The notes: generated from the sequence alone by a model not told the origin. DNA of 64,000 bases from CAHJXF01 sp038225855 (GCA_038225855.1 JBBRQU010000001.1:248001-312000); one strand, 5' to 3'. Shown: positions 54,487 through 63,680, numbered from the stretch's first letter. Made by a program: numbers and translations.

Positions 54487-55899
54487 ATGAACGAGATCGA
54501 CCCGATGCTAACATCGGCGCGCACGCGGTTACGCCGCGCCGAAGCCGCGCACCGATCGATGTCTGCCTCTTCCTCCTCCGATCGCAAGTCAGCGGGTCCC
54601 CACGATCCGGGCTTCGACACGCTCGCGCTTCACGCGGGCGCTGCGCCCGACCCGACCACCGGCGCGCGTGCGACGCCGATCTATGCGACGACGTCGTTCG
54701 TGTTTCGCGACAGCGATCACGCAGCCGCGCTCTTCAACATGGAGCGTTCGGGCCACATCTATTCGCGCATCTCCAACCCCACCGTCGCGGTGCTCGAAGA
54801 ACGCATCGCCGCGCTCGAAGGCGGCGTCGCGGGTCTGGCGACAGCGAGCGGACAAGCCGCGATGCATCTCGCAGCGGCGACCATCGCAGGCGCGGGCAGC
54901 CACATTGTCGCGAGTCGCGCGTTGTATGGCGGCTCGCAGAATCTGCTCGCGTACACGCTGCCGCGCTTCGGCATCGAGACCAGCTTCGTCGATCCACGCG
55001 ACCTCGATCAATGGCGCGATGCGATTCGACCCGAGACCAGATTCTTGTTCGGCGAAACGCTCGGCAATCCCGGGCTCGACGTGCTCGACATTCCCAGCGT
55101 GTCGGCCATTGCACATGAGCGCGGTCTGCCATTGATAGTCGACTCGACCTTCACGACACCGTGGCTGATGAAGCCCTTCGAGCACGGCGCCGACCTGCTG
55201 TTTCATTCGGCGACCAAATTCATCGGCGGACACGGCGTCGCAATCGGCGGTCTCCTGGTCGACAGCGGCGCGTTCGATTGGGAAGCCGCGCATGCGAAGA
55301 ACGGCCACTTCGGCGAACTCGTCAAGCCTTATGCGGGATTTCACGACATGGTGTTCAGCGAAGAGTCGAGCGTCGCCGCGTTCGCGCTGCGCGCGCGTCG
55401 CGAAGGACTGCGCGACTTCGGCGCATGCATGAGTCCGCAGGTCGCGTTCCAGTTGTTGCAGGGGATCGAGACCTTGCCGCTGCGCATGGCGCGCCACGTC
55501 GAGAATGCGAGGAAGGTCGTCGACTTTCTCGTAACGCATGCGATGGTCGAATCGGTCAGCTATCCCGGCCTGCCTTCGCATCCCGATCACGCGCTTGCCA
55601 TGCGCCTGTTGCCGCGCGGCTGCGGCTCAGTGTTCACCTTCACCTTGAGGGGACGACGCGATCACGGCATCGCGTTCGTCGAGGCGCTCACGCTGTTCTC
55701 GCATCTGGCGAACGTCGGCGATGCAAAGTCGCTCGTGATTCATCCGGCATCGACGACGCACTTTCGCGTGGCCGAAGAAGATCTGAAGGCTGCGGGCGTC
55801 GGTGCGGGCACGATCCGCTTGTCGGTCGGGCTCGAGGATGTCGACGATCTGATCGCCGATCTCGCGCGCGGATTGAAGGCCGCATCGAAGCTCACGTGA
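54487..55899 (+). CDS. O-acyl-homoserine sulfhydrylase-like PLP enzyme
   Basis: About 470 residues of a Cys/Met-metabolism PLP enzyme. PLP lysine in FHSATKFIGGHGVAIGG, the DSTFTTPWLMKPFEHGAD region and YSRISNPTVAVLEERIAAL support it. The length and LVKPYAGFHDMVF point to the O-acetyl-homoserine sulfhydrylase (MetY) branch, but a MetZ-like role is possible. It makes homocysteine or methionine precursors from sulfide. The first 40 residues are variable; ATG at 54559 could also start it. The hydrolase gene follows 8 bases after the stop. Confidence 0.88.
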   Translation: MNEIDPMLTSARTRLRRAEAAHRSMSASSSSDRKSAGPHDPGFDTLALHAGAAPDPTTGARATPIYATTSFVFRDSDHAAALFNMERSGHIYSRISNPTVAVLEERIAALEGGVAGLATASGQAAMHLAAATIAGAGSHIVASRALYGGSQNLLAYTLPRFGIETSFVDPRDLDQWRDAIRPETRFLFGETLGNPGLDVLDIPSVSAIAHERGLPLIVDSTFTTPWLMKPFEHGADLLFHSATKFIGGHGVAIGGLLVDSGAFDWEAAHAKNGHFGELVKPYAGFHDMVFSEESSVAAFALRARREGLRDFGACMSPQVAFQLLQGIETLPLRMARHVENARKVVDFLVTHAMVESVSYPGLPSHPDHALAMRLLPRGCGSVFTFTLRGRRDHGIAFVEALTLFSHLANVGDAKSLVIHPASTTHFRVAEEDLKAAGVGAGTIRLSVGLEDVDDLIADLARGLKAASKLT

Positions 55900-55906
55900 G
55901 CCGCAC

Positions 55907-56791
55907 ATGCTGATCGACGTAGCCGGCAAGCGCGCCTATGCCTACACCGGCGGCAAGCGCTTCGATGCGGGCTTGCCGGTAGTGGTCTTCATTCACGGCG
56001 CCCAGCACGATCACAGCGTGTGGAGTCTGCAGTCGCGCTATCTCGCGCATCACGGCCATGCGGTGCTCGCGGTCGATCTGCCGGAACATGGGCGTAGCGC
56101 CGGACCGGTGCTGGCGTCGGTCGAGGCGATGGCCGACTGGACGCTGGCCTTGCTCGCGGCCGTGAATGCGAAGCAGGCTGCGATCGTCGGCCACAGCATG
56201 GGTGCGTTGATCGCACTCGAAGCCGCCTCGCGCAACTCATCGCGCAACTCATCGCGCAACTCATCGGGGAACTCATCACGCAACCCGACCGCGACGATCA
56301 TCGATCGCATCGCATTGCTCGCGACCGCCTATCCGATGCAGGTCTCCGATGCGCTGCTGGCCGCGACGCGCGACGACGAGCCGCGCGCGATCGAGATGAT
56401 CAGCACCTGGTCGAGCGACTCCGCGCATGGCGGCTACTCGCACAAGCCGTCGGCGCCTGCTCCGGGCTTCGGCATCGTATGGGGCGGCCGGCGCCTGATG
56501 CAACGACAAGCGAAAGGCGTGCTGCATAACGATTTCGCCGCCTGCAATGCCTGGCGCAACGGCGAAGCGGCGGCGCGCACCGTGCAATGCCCCGCGCTCT
56601 TCATCCTCGGCGCCAACGACGCGATGACCGCCGTGCGCTCGGGCAAGGCGTTCGCAGCGACGATGAGCAACGCGCGCGTGGTCGTGTTGCCGGGCAGCGG
56701 ACATCTCGTGATGGCCGAAGCGCCCGACGCGACGCTCGATGCGTTGAAGGATTTTCTGCGTGATGACTTCCGGGCGAGCGCGAAACCATGA
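55907..56791 (+). CDS. Alpha/beta hydrolase with serine-rich repeat
   Basis: A 294-residue alpha/beta hydrolase. Oxyanion motif VVFIHGAQHDHSVWSLQ, nucleophile in GHSMGALIALEAAS, catalytic His in GSGHLVMAEAP, and Asp in FILGANDAMTAVRSG (D is present). Right after the nucleophile helix, at residues about 109-128, it carries a tandem RNSS repeat encoded by 12-base units, probably an insert in the lid. It ends in an ATGA overlap with the dehydratase gene, suggesting joint expression. Substrate unknown. Confidence 0.88.
   Translation: MLIDVAGKRAYAYTGGKRFDAGLPVVVFIHGAQHDHSVWSLQSRYLAHHGHAVLAVDLPEHGRSAGPVLASVEAMADWTLALLAAVNAKQAAIVGHSMGALIALEAASRNSSRNSSRNSSGNSSRNPTATIIDRIALLATAYPMQVSDALLAATRDDEPRAIEMISTWSSDSAHGGYSHKPSAPAPGFGIVWGGRRLMQRQAKGVLHNDFAACNAWRNGEAAARTVQCPALFILGANDAMTAVRSGKAFAATMSNARVVVLPGSGHLVMAEAPDATLDALKDFLRDDFRASAKP
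56231..56290 (+). repeat. In-frame 12-base tandem repeat
   Basis: Five 12-base units. The first three are identical (CGCAACTCATCG), the fourth is GGGAACTCATCA and the fifth CGCAACCCGACC. It codes RNSS-RNSS-RNSS-GNSS-RNPT inside the alpha/beta hydrolase. Its identical units make copy-number change by slippage possible. Confidence 0.9.
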
Positions 56792-57789
56792 CGACGACCA
56801 ACGCCACTCGCGCGCACGACACGCATCGATTGCGTCTGCCGACATTCGACGATGTCCGAGTTGCGGCGGGACGGATTCGCGGCCTGGCGCATCGGACGCC
56901 GACACTCACATCGCGCACAGCGAATGCGCGGACCAACGGCCAACTTTTTTTCAAGGCGGAAAACTTGCAGCGCGCCGGCGCCTTCAAGTTTCGCGGCGCC
57001 TGCAACGCGATCGCCGCGCTCACCGGTGCCGAGCGCTCGCGCGGCGTCGTCACCTTTTCATCGGGCAATCACGCGCAGGCGCTGGCCTATGCGGCGCGAT
57101 TGAAGGATGTCGGCGCGACCGTCGTCATGCCACTCGACGCCCCGGCGATCAAGGTCGCGGCAACCCGGGGATATGGCGCCGAGATCATCACCTACGATCG
57201 CTACAAGGAAGACCGCGAGGCGCTCACCCTGCGCATCGCGGCCGAGCGCGGGCTCACGCTGATACCGCCTTACGACCACCCCGATGTGATTGCGGGGCAA
57301 GGCACGGCCGCGTTGGAACTGTTCGAGGACGTCGGATCTCTCGACATCCTGCTGGTCTGCCTCGGCGGAGGCGGCTTGCTCGCCGGCTCCGCTCTTTCCG
57401 CGAAGGCCCTGGCGCCCGGCTGCAAGGTGATCGGGGTCGAGCCCGAAGCCGGCAACGACGGTCAGCAGTCGTTTCGCAAGGGCGAGGTCGTGCATATCGC
57501 GGTACCCCAGACGATTGCAGACGGCGCGGCGACGACGCATCTGGGCAAGCACACTTTTCCCATCATCGAATCGCTGGTCGACGACATCGTCACCGTATCG
57601 GATGGATTGCTCGTCGAGACGATGAAATTCTTCGCCGAGCGCATGAAGATGGTCGTCGAGCCTACGGGGTGCCTCGCCGCTGCCGCGGCGTTGCACGACA
57701 TCTATCCGTGTGCAGGCATGCGCGTCGGCGTGATCGTCAGCGGCGGCAACGTCGACTTGAAGGCGCTCGCGGGATTTCTGAGCGCTTGA
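56788..57789 (+). CDS. PLP threonine/serine dehydratase-like enzyme
   Basis: A 333-residue fold type II PLP enzyme. PLP lysine in AGAFKFRGACNAI, phosphate loop CLGGGGLLAGSAL, and FSSGNHAQALAY. It lacks the C-terminal regulatory ACT domain, so it is the short, catabolic or threo-3-hydroxyaspartate ammonia-lyase/serine racemase type. It turns hydroxy amino acids into keto acids and ammonia. ATGA overlap with the hydrolase upstream. Confidence 0.92.
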   Translation: MTTTNATRAHDTHRLRLPTFDDVRVAAGRIRGLAHRTPTLTSRTANARTNGQLFFKAENLQRAGAFKFRGACNAIAALTGAERSRGVVTFSSGNHAQALAYAARLKDVGATVVMPLDAPAIKVAATRGYGAEIITYDRYKEDREALTLRIAAERGLTLIPPYDHPDVIAGQGTAALELFEDVGSLDILLVCLGGGGLLAGSALSAKALAPGCKVIGVEPEAGNDGQQSFRKGEVVHIAVPQTIADGAATTHLGKHTFPIIESLVDDIVTVSDGLLVETMKFFAERMKMVVEPTGCLAAAAALHDIYPCAGMRVGVIVSGGNVDLKALAGFLSA

Positions 57790-57925
57790 CAGGGCGGCCC
57801 GATCAAAGTCACGTTGCTACGCGAATGCCGGCATTTCTGGCGCCATTCAAATATCGGAGTGCACATCGAGCGCAATTTCATTCACCGGAATATTTACCGA
57901 CTTTCCAATTCGAATGCGCCGCTTG

Positions 57926-58819
57926 TTAAATGCCCGGTGAAGGCGGTGAAACATGCGCAGCGCTGCCAAGTTGGACCGCGTGTTCAAACCAGTTCGAAAA
58001 CAATTTGCGGTACGCTTCAGCGCGATCAGACCGGTCCGAGCCTTCGAATTTTTCGTAGAAATGATGCGCATCGTCGAACTGATTCTTGGCGTCCCATCTC
58101 AGGCACGATACGAACAGGGTTTCGTTACCGAGGTAAAAGCCATGCAGCGCGGGAATGCAATCGTACGTGTGCAAGGTCAGCCTCACGTTTCTGCGCAGCA
58201 TGGCCGCCTCCTCGCGCACCAGGTAGGCTTCGATTTCCTGAATCATGCCCCTGGCATTCTCATACCACTCGCTGCGGATCCATGGCATGCCGCGATTTGC
58301 CATATGCGGCGAGAGGCAGAGCAGGCGAATCGTCCAGCCGAGCGGCGTCTCCGGTTGCGCAAGCCAGGCTTTCAACTGCGGCCATGCAGTGATCAGGGTC
58401 AAACCAAAAACATCCAGCACACGCTCGCTTTCACGGGCCCGGTTCAGTTCTTCAAAAAGACACGGGTAGACTTTCGAGATGCCGCCATCGATGAGGACCG
58501 ATTGGGCGGGTTGCAGCATCGCGAGCGCTTTGTCGATTTTTTCGGTTCGCTCGAGCAGCTGACGATCACGGTCCGTCAAGGCATCGTCAACGCTTCTGGT
58601 TCGTTCCGAAAGTTCATGGATCATTGTCACAATCATCGCAATCAGCAAAACGACGATGTACGTCACGGTACTTTCGTCGAATAACTTCATGAGACGCAAG
58701 AAATTGCGCACGGGAGCAATCGCCCACAGCACAAGAAATATTGCCGAAAGAATCACGACAGCCAAATGCATCTTCCGCAAGATCTTCTTGAATAAGGAAG
58801 GCAATCCTTGATTCGCCAT
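57926..58819 (-). CDS. Membrane-anchored protein with possible PLD-like domain
   Basis: A 297-residue protein. Two membrane helices (about residues 18-38 and 50-68) are followed by a short coiled stretch (RDRQLLERTEKIDKALAML) and a cytoplasmic domain from about 110. The pattern RVLDVFGLTLITAWPQL then IRLLCLSPHM then HTYDCIPALHGFYLGNET resembles PLD-fold regulatory domains found behind sensor modules, but a classical HxK pair is not seen. GC content is below average. It stands alone. I do not recognise a family; an envelope-located sensor or effector is only a guess. Confidence 0.75.
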   Translation of the reverse strand: MANQGLPSLFKKILRKMHLAVVILSAIFLVLWAIAPVRNFLRLMKLFDESTVTYIVVLLIAMIVTMIHELSERTRSVDDALTDRDRQLLERTEKIDKALAMLQPAQSVLIDGGISKVYPCLFEELNRARESERVLDVFGLTLITAWPQLKAWLAQPETPLGWTIRLLCLSPHMANRGMPWIRSEWYENARGMIQEIEAYLVREEAAMLRRNVRLTLHTYDCIPALHGFYLGNETLFVSCLRWDAKNQFDDAHHFYEKFEGSDRSDRAEAYRKLFSNWFEHAVQLGSAAHVSPPSPGI

Positions 58820-58885
58820 TTTCTGGGGGAGTTGGTGTCGGGTCGAGAGAACCGCTCATCTGGTGGACACTCGATATATATAAGG

Positions 58886-58911
58886 GTTACGTCTGCGCAC
58901 TCGGGCGTAAC
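58886..58911. promoter_or_regulatory. Inverted repeat in divergent promoter region
   Basis: GTTACG and CGTAAC separated by 14 bases, between the membrane-protein gene (minus) and the Mpo1-like gene (plus). An AT-rich TATATATAAG sits directly left of it and could be a -10 region. It may be an operator for one or both genes. Confidence 0.4.
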
Positions 58912-58956
58912 ATAGCGCATTCACCAACCCGGCGCCGCAACTCTTGGTACGACCAG

Positions 58957-59286
58957 ATGACGCAACTCTCCACACCGGAACCGGAAAAACGCTTTCACAA
59001 CTTCGCCGAGTTCTATGCCTTCTATCTCGCCGAGCATGGCAATCGCGTGTGTCGACGACTGCATTTCATCGGCACCAGCGGCGTGATCGCCTGCGTGATC
59101 GCGGGCTTCGCGACCGGCAACGCGTGGTGGTTTCTCGGCGCCCTCTTCTGCGGCTACGGATTCGCCTGGGTGGGCCACTTCTTCTTCGAACACAACCGCC
59201 CCGCGACCTTCAAGCATCCGATCTACAGCTTCATCGGCGATTGGGCGATGTATCGCGACATGTGGAGAGGCCGGGTTTCGTTTTGA
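58957..59286 (+). CDS. DUF962/Mpo1-like membrane protein
   Basis: A 109-residue protein of the Mpo1-like (DUF962) family: FAEFYAFYLAEHGNRVCRRLH, then two or three hydrophobic helices, and the conserved GHFFFEHNRPATFKHP. The yeast member is an iron-dependent dioxygenase in 2-hydroxy fatty acid breakdown; the His residues seen here (FAEF..H, GH, EHN) fit that, but bacterial function is not established. The gene is complete. Confidence 0.92.
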   Translation: MTQLSTPEPEKRFHNFAEFYAFYLAEHGNRVCRRLHFIGTSGVIACVIAGFATGNAWWFLGALFCGYGFAWVGHFFFEHNRPATFKHPIYSFIGDWAMYRDMWRGRVSF

Positions 59287-59314
59287 GAGCGAACCCATCG
59301 CTGCCCCGAATTGA

Positions 59315-59922
59315 ATCCAGATCGTCGAACAAATCGCCAAAGGATTGCGCGCGTTTCACCGGTTGGAAATGCTGCATCAGGACCTGCGGCCTGAAAATAT
59401 CATGATCGATACCACAGGCACGATAAAGATCATCGATTTCGGTTCGACCCGGGTTGTAGGCATTGTCGAAGCGGCATCGTTGAACGCGCCGGACCATATT
59501 CTGGGCACGGCGCAATGCACCGCGCCGGAATACTTTCTGGGAGAAACCGGTTCGTCGCGCTCGGATTTCTTTTCTCTGGGCGTGATCACTTATCAAATGC
59601 TGACAGGAAGGCTGCCTTATGGCGCTCAGGTCGCCAAGTCGCGGACGAAATCATCGCGAAGAAAATTGAAGTATCGATCCGTACTTGATGATGGCCGCGA
59701 AATACCCTCCTGGATCGATGACGTACTCAGGAGGCGGTGCATCCGGATCCAAGCGAGCGGTATGTGGAGTTATCCGAGTATTTGTTCGATTTGCGTCATC
59801 CAAACAAGGCGTTTCTGAACAGGACGCTCCCGCCATTGATGGAACGCAATCCATTGATGTTCTGGAAGGGCGTTTCATTGGTCCTTGCAGTGGTCGTTTT
59901 CATCTTGTTGAGCTTCAGATAA
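59315..59922 (+). pseudogene. Remnant of a protein phosphatase-kinase gene
   Basis: The C-terminal part of a Ser/Thr kinase. IVEQIAKGLRAFH and HQDLRPENIMID (catalytic loop), IIDFGSTRV (DFG), TAQCTAPEYF (activation loop, P+1) and TYQMLTGRLPYG are in one frame; the end (HPDPSERYVELSEYLFDLRH, then a last membrane helix) continues in another after 59735. About one base is missing in GAGGCGGTG near 59731-59740. The N-terminal phosphatase part and the ATP-binding lobe are absent. The intact family is a PP2C-kinase fusion with a C-terminal membrane anchor. Confidence 0.85.
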
Positions 59923-59923
59923 T

Positions 59924-60319
59924 TCATTCGCCGACACGCTTGCGTCCCGCCTTGACCTGCGAGCGCATGCTCTTGCCTTCGAGCCGCCGCTGCTTCGAGC
60001 CATAGGTCGGCTTGGTCGCCCGTCGGATGCGCGGCGGCAACGCGACGCTGTCGACCAGCTCCTGCAGCCGCGCCAACGCGTCTGCGCGGTTCGCGTCCTG
60101 GCTGCGCGAGGTCTGCGCCTTGATCACGACCACGCCTTGATCGGTGATGCGCTGGTCACGCAACGCGAGCAGGCGTTGCTTGACGTCGGCCGGCAACGAA
60201 GACGCGGGCACGTCGAAACGCAGGTGCACCGCGCTCGAGACCTTGTTGACGTTCTGACCGCCCGCGCCCTGCGCGCGAATCGCGGTGAAGGCGACTTCCT
60301 CGGGTTCAACCTGAGGCAT
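59924..60319 (-). CDS. arfB: Alternative ribosome-rescue factor ArfB
   Basis: A 131-residue peptidyl-tRNA hydrolase of the release-factor family. The catalytic GGQ is in QGAGGQNVNKVSSAVH; the basic C-terminal tail (KPTYGSKQRRLEGKSMRS) enters the empty mRNA channel of stalled ribosomes. ArfB frees ribosomes stuck without a stop codon. It starts 4 bases after the yihY stop, so both may be co-transcribed. Confidence 0.95.
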   Translation of the reverse strand: MPQVEPEEVAFTAIRAQGAGGQNVNKVSSAVHLRFDVPASSLPADVKQRLLALRDQRITDQGVVVIKAQTSRSQDANRADALARLQELVDSVALPPRIRRATKPTYGSKQRRLEGKSMRSQVKAGRKRVGE

Positions 60320-60323
60320 CACG

Positions 60324-61772
60324 CTACCCTCTCGCGCCGCTGCCCATGTCCAACGCCGCTGCCGATGTTCGCGCCTCGTCGCTCGTCGTGGGCGCATCCG
60401 CACGCTTCGCAGGCGCGTAAGGGCTGTCCTCACTGCGGGCTGCGGCCTCCACTTTTTCGGCCAACCCGGCTTCGTCACCGGGATCGCTGCGGAACGCGTG
60501 CTCGAGCGGGTCGTCGCCATTGGACAATCGCTGACGCCGCACGAATTTCGCGAGCGGGTCGTCGCGATCGAGCGCCATCTCGGCGACGTGCGCGGGGTCG
60601 AACGCAAACAGACGGAACACGCGTTCGAGCTTGACGACCGATGCGTCGGCGGCGAACAGCCACAGGTCGTCGTTCTTGAAGCGCGTCGGACCCTCGGGCA
60701 CGACCTGGCGCGCGCGAATCACGAGGCCGTCCTGCTCGAGCTTTTCGAGGATCGTGTCGGTCGATTCGTAATCGAGCCGCGCGCTCTGGCGGATGGCGTA
60801 CGAGTTCATTCCCGGCAAGCGACCGGGGTGATCGGTCTGGCGCGCGCGATACAGCACGCGCAGCACGCGTAGCGCGTCGCCATACATGTCGCCGGGCGCC
60901 TGTCCGCGATTCCAGTTGCGGCCGTAGATCGCGGGCAGACCCGCCGCGATCAATGCGCCGCCGAGCGTGATGATCCAGATGTAATAGATCCACACCAGCA
61001 GCAACGGGATCGCGGCGAGCGCGCCATAGATCATCTTGTACGTCGGGAAGTGCGTGACATAGAACGCGAAACCGCGCTTGGCGCCTTCGAACGCAAGCGC
61101 CGCGAGGAACGCGCCGACCAGCGCATCGCGCCACTCGACGCGGCGATTGGGCACATACACGTAGAGCGCGGAATAGGCAGCCGTGAAGACCACGATGGGC
61201 GCGATGGCGAGTATCGCGCCGACCAGCGGCGGAGGCGCGGTGACGAAGCCGGCCGAGGCCGACGCGAGGTATGAGGTCAGCGTGAGCGACAAGCCGAGCA
61301 CGATCGGTCCGACCGACAGAATCGCCCAATAGGTGATCAGCCTCTTGGCCAGCGGCCTGGGTCGATGAACTCCCCAGATGGTATTCAACGCGCCGTCTAT
61401 CGTCAGCATCGTCATCAGCGACGTGACCGCGAACGAAAGCACCGACACGATCGTGAGCGAACTCGCGTTCTGCGAGAACTGGTCGAGATATTTGAAGATC
61501 GAGCTCGAGATCGCCTCCGGCACCAGACTGGTTTGCAGGAACGAATAGAGCGCCGCGCGAATGCGATCGAACACCGGCAGCGCCGTCATCACCGCGAACA
61601 CGGTGGTCACCAGGGGCACGATCGACAGCACGGTCGTGAAGGTCAGGCTGGACGCAACCTGCAGCACCTTCTCCTGATCGGCGCGCCGCACCGCGAAGCG
61701 CGCGATGTCGCGCACCGTATGCCAGCCGTATTTGGCGATGCGACGAAGCAGGACGAAAGGACGTGAGGTCAT
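60324..61772 (-). CDS. YihY/virulence-factor BrkB family membrane protein
   Basis: A 482-residue inner-membrane protein. About six helices occupy the first 290 residues (LTFTTVLSIVPLVTTVFAV near 40; ALVGAFLAALAFEGAKRGFAF). The cytoplasmic C-terminal part has a winged-helix-like section (SYAIRQSARLDYESTDTILEKL) and a variable acidic tail. I chose the ATG at 61772 because YihY proteins have about 33 residues before the first helix; ATG at 61820 would add 16. Function not established. Divergent from wrbA. Confidence 0.88.
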   Translation of the reverse strand: MTSRPFVLLRRIAKYGWHTVRDIARFAVRRADQEKVLQVASSLTFTTVLSIVPLVTTVFAVMTALPVFDRIRAALYSFLQTSLVPEAISSSIFKYLDQFSQNASSLTIVSVLSFAVTSLMTMLTIDGALNTIWGVHRPRPLAKRLITYWAILSVGPIVLGLSLTLTSYLASASAGFVTAPPPLVGAILAIAPIVVFTAAYSALYVYVPNRRVEWRDALVGAFLAALAFEGAKRGFAFYVTHFPTYKMIYGALAAIPLLLVWIYYIWIITLGGALIAAGLPAIYGRNWNRGQAPGDMYGDALRVLRVLYRARQTDHPGRLPGMNSYAIRQSARLDYESTDTILEKLEQDGLVIRARQVVPEGPTRFKNDDLWLFAADASVVKLERVFRLFAFDPAHVAEMALDRDDPLAKFVRRQRLSNGDDPLEHAFRSDPGDEAGLAEKVEAAARSEDSPYAPAKRADAPTTSDEARTSAAALDMGSGARG

Positions 61773-61886
61773 CGATGAATTGCGATGAAGGATGCGCGAC
61801 GAAGGCAGGCGCGTGTTCATGGCGCGATGAACGCGCGACGCCTCTCCCTATAATAGTCGGGCCGCCGCTTCCATTGCTTGCCCCCG

Positions 61887-62486
61887 ATGCTCGACCTGCT
61901 CGTCCTCTACTACAGCCGCCATGGCGCGACGCGCAAGCTCGCCGATGCAATCGCCGAAGGCATCGAGGGCGTCGATGGCACGAGCGCGCGTTTGCGGACC
62001 GTACCGGCGGTCTCGACGGTTGCCGAAGCGATAGCGCCCGACATCCCGGCATCGGGCCCGCCGTACGTCGAGCTGCGCGATCTCGAAGAATGCGCGGCGC
62101 TTGCGCTCGGCTCGCCCACGCGTTTCGGCAACATGGCCGCGCCGCTCAAATATTTTCTCGATGGCACGAGCGCGCTGTGGCTCTCGGGCGCACTCGCCGG
62201 CAAGCCCGCGTGCGTGTTCACGTCGACCGGCAGCATGCACGGCGGACAGGAGACGACGCTGATGTCGATGATGATGCCGCTGCTTCATCACGGCATGCTG
62301 ATCGTCGGCATTCCGTACACCGAACCCGATCTGATGACGACTCAGTCGGGAGGCACGCCCTACGGCGCCAGCCACGTGGCCGGCAGCGACGCGCAGGCGC
62401 CGATCAGCGCACCCGAACGCCGTCTCGCGCTCGCCCTCGGCAGGCGCCTCGCGCTGACAGCTCTCCGCCTCGCGCGCAATCAATGA
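61887..62486 (+). CDS. wrbA: NAD(P)H:quinone oxidoreductase WrbA
   Basis: A 199-residue flavodoxin-fold enzyme. FMN loop LYYSRHGATRKLADAIAEG, then GSPTRFGNMAAPLKYFLD and the conserved STGSMHGGQETTL. It makes two-electron reductions of quinones and protects against redox cycling. TGA overlaps the next ATG (ATGA). WrbA beside yihY and DUF2069 is a common order. Confidence 0.95.
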   Translation: MLDLLVLYYSRHGATRKLADAIAEGIEGVDGTSARLRTVPAVSTVAEAIAPDIPASGPPYVELRDLEECAALALGSPTRFGNMAAPLKYFLDGTSALWLSGALAGKPACVFTSTGSMHGGQETTLMSMMMPLLHHGMLIVGIPYTEPDLMTTQSGGTPYGASHVAGSDAQAPISAPERRLALALGRRLALTALRLARNQ

Positions 62487-63649
62487 GCGAGCGCGTCGAT
62501 TGCGTGGTGATCGGCGCGGGCGTCGTCGGCCTCGCGGTCGCGCGCGCCCTCGCGATGGCCGGACGCGAAGTCGTGATCGTCGAAACCGAGAACACCATCG
62601 GCGCCGGCATCAGCTCGCGCAACAGCGAAGTGATCCACGCCGGAATCCACTATGCGCCCGGGTCGTTGAAGGCGCGACTGTGCGTTCGCGGCAAAGACCT
62701 GATGTACACGTTTTGCGCCGAGCGTCACGTGCCGCATCGACGCATCGGCAAGCTGGTCGTCGCAACCGACGACTCGCAACTCGCCGCGCTCGATCACGTG
62801 CTCGCCAATGCCCGCGACTCGGGCGTCGACGATCTCGAGGCGATGGACGCATCGCAAGTCTCGCGGATCGAACCGGAGATCCGTTGCCGTGCGGCGTTGT
62901 GGAGCCCGAGTACCGGCATCGTCGACAGCCACGCGCTGATGCTCGCGCTGCTCGCAGACGCCGAGGCGCATGGCGCGACGCTGGCGCTGTCGAGTCGCGT
63001 GGTCGGCGGAGCGGCGCGCGCGAGCGGCATCGAACTGCGCGTTGCCAGCGCGGAGGCGGACGTAGACGCGGACTGCGACGCCGACGCGTTCGCCCTCGAA
63101 GCGCGCCTCGTCATCAACTGCGCAAGCCTCCACGCGACCGGCATCGCACGCGCGATCGAGGGAGTTGCGGCGACGGATATTCCGACGATCCACTTCGCGA
63201 AAGGCAATTATTTTTCGCTCACGGCCCGCTCGCCGTTCAAGCATCTGATTTACCCGCTGCCGACTCCCGGCGGCCTCGGCGTGCACGTGACGCCCGATCT
63301 CGGCGGGCAGGCGAAGTTCGGCCCCGATGTCGAATGGCTGCCGCCTGACGCGCCGCTCGATTTCGATGTCGATCCGCGTCGCGCCGAGGTCTTCGTCGAT
63401 GTCATCCGGCGCTATTGGCCGGGGCTTCCCGACGACGCGCTCGCGCCTGCGTACGCGGGCATTCGTCCGAAGCTCTCGGGGCCCGGTGAAGCGGCTGCCG
63501 ACTTCGTCATTTCCGGGCCCGACGATCACGGCGTGGCCGGGCTCGTCAATCTCTTCGGCATCGATTCGCCAGGACTCACGTCGTCGCTGGCGATCGGCGA
63601 GCATGTCGCGTCGCTTGTGGATCCAGCGCCTCGTCGAGATGGACGATGA
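62483..63649 (+). CDS. FAD-dependent oxidoreductase, L-2-hydroxyglutarate oxidase-like
   Basis: A 388-residue DAO-type flavoprotein. VIGAGVVGLAVARALAMAG is the FAD site, then the SSRNSEVIHAGIHY segment, typical of the LhgO/glycerol-3-phosphate dehydrogenase-like group, and AGLVNLFGIDSPGLTSSLAIG near the end. It probably oxidises a hydroxy acid, with 2-hydroxyglutarate as one candidate. Translationally coupled to wrbA by the ATGA overlap. Confidence 0.9.
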   Translation: MSERVDCVVIGAGVVGLAVARALAMAGREVVIVETENTIGAGISSRNSEVIHAGIHYAPGSLKARLCVRGKDLMYTFCAERHVPHRRIGKLVVATDDSQLAALDHVLANARDSGVDDLEAMDASQVSRIEPEIRCRAALWSPSTGIVDSHALMLALLADAEAHGATLALSSRVVGGAARASGIELRVASAEADVDADCDADAFALEARLVINCASLHATGIARAIEGVAATDIPTIHFAKGNYFSLTARSPFKHLIYPLPTPGGLGVHVTPDLGGQAKFGPDVEWLPPDAPLDFDVDPRRAEVFVDVIRRYWPGLPDDALAPAYAGIRPKLSGPGEAAADFVISGPDDHGVAGLVNLFGIDSPGLTSSLAIGEHVASLVDPAPRRDGR

Positions 63650-63680
63650 CTGCGCAGGCCAACTCATTCATGCTCAAGCG

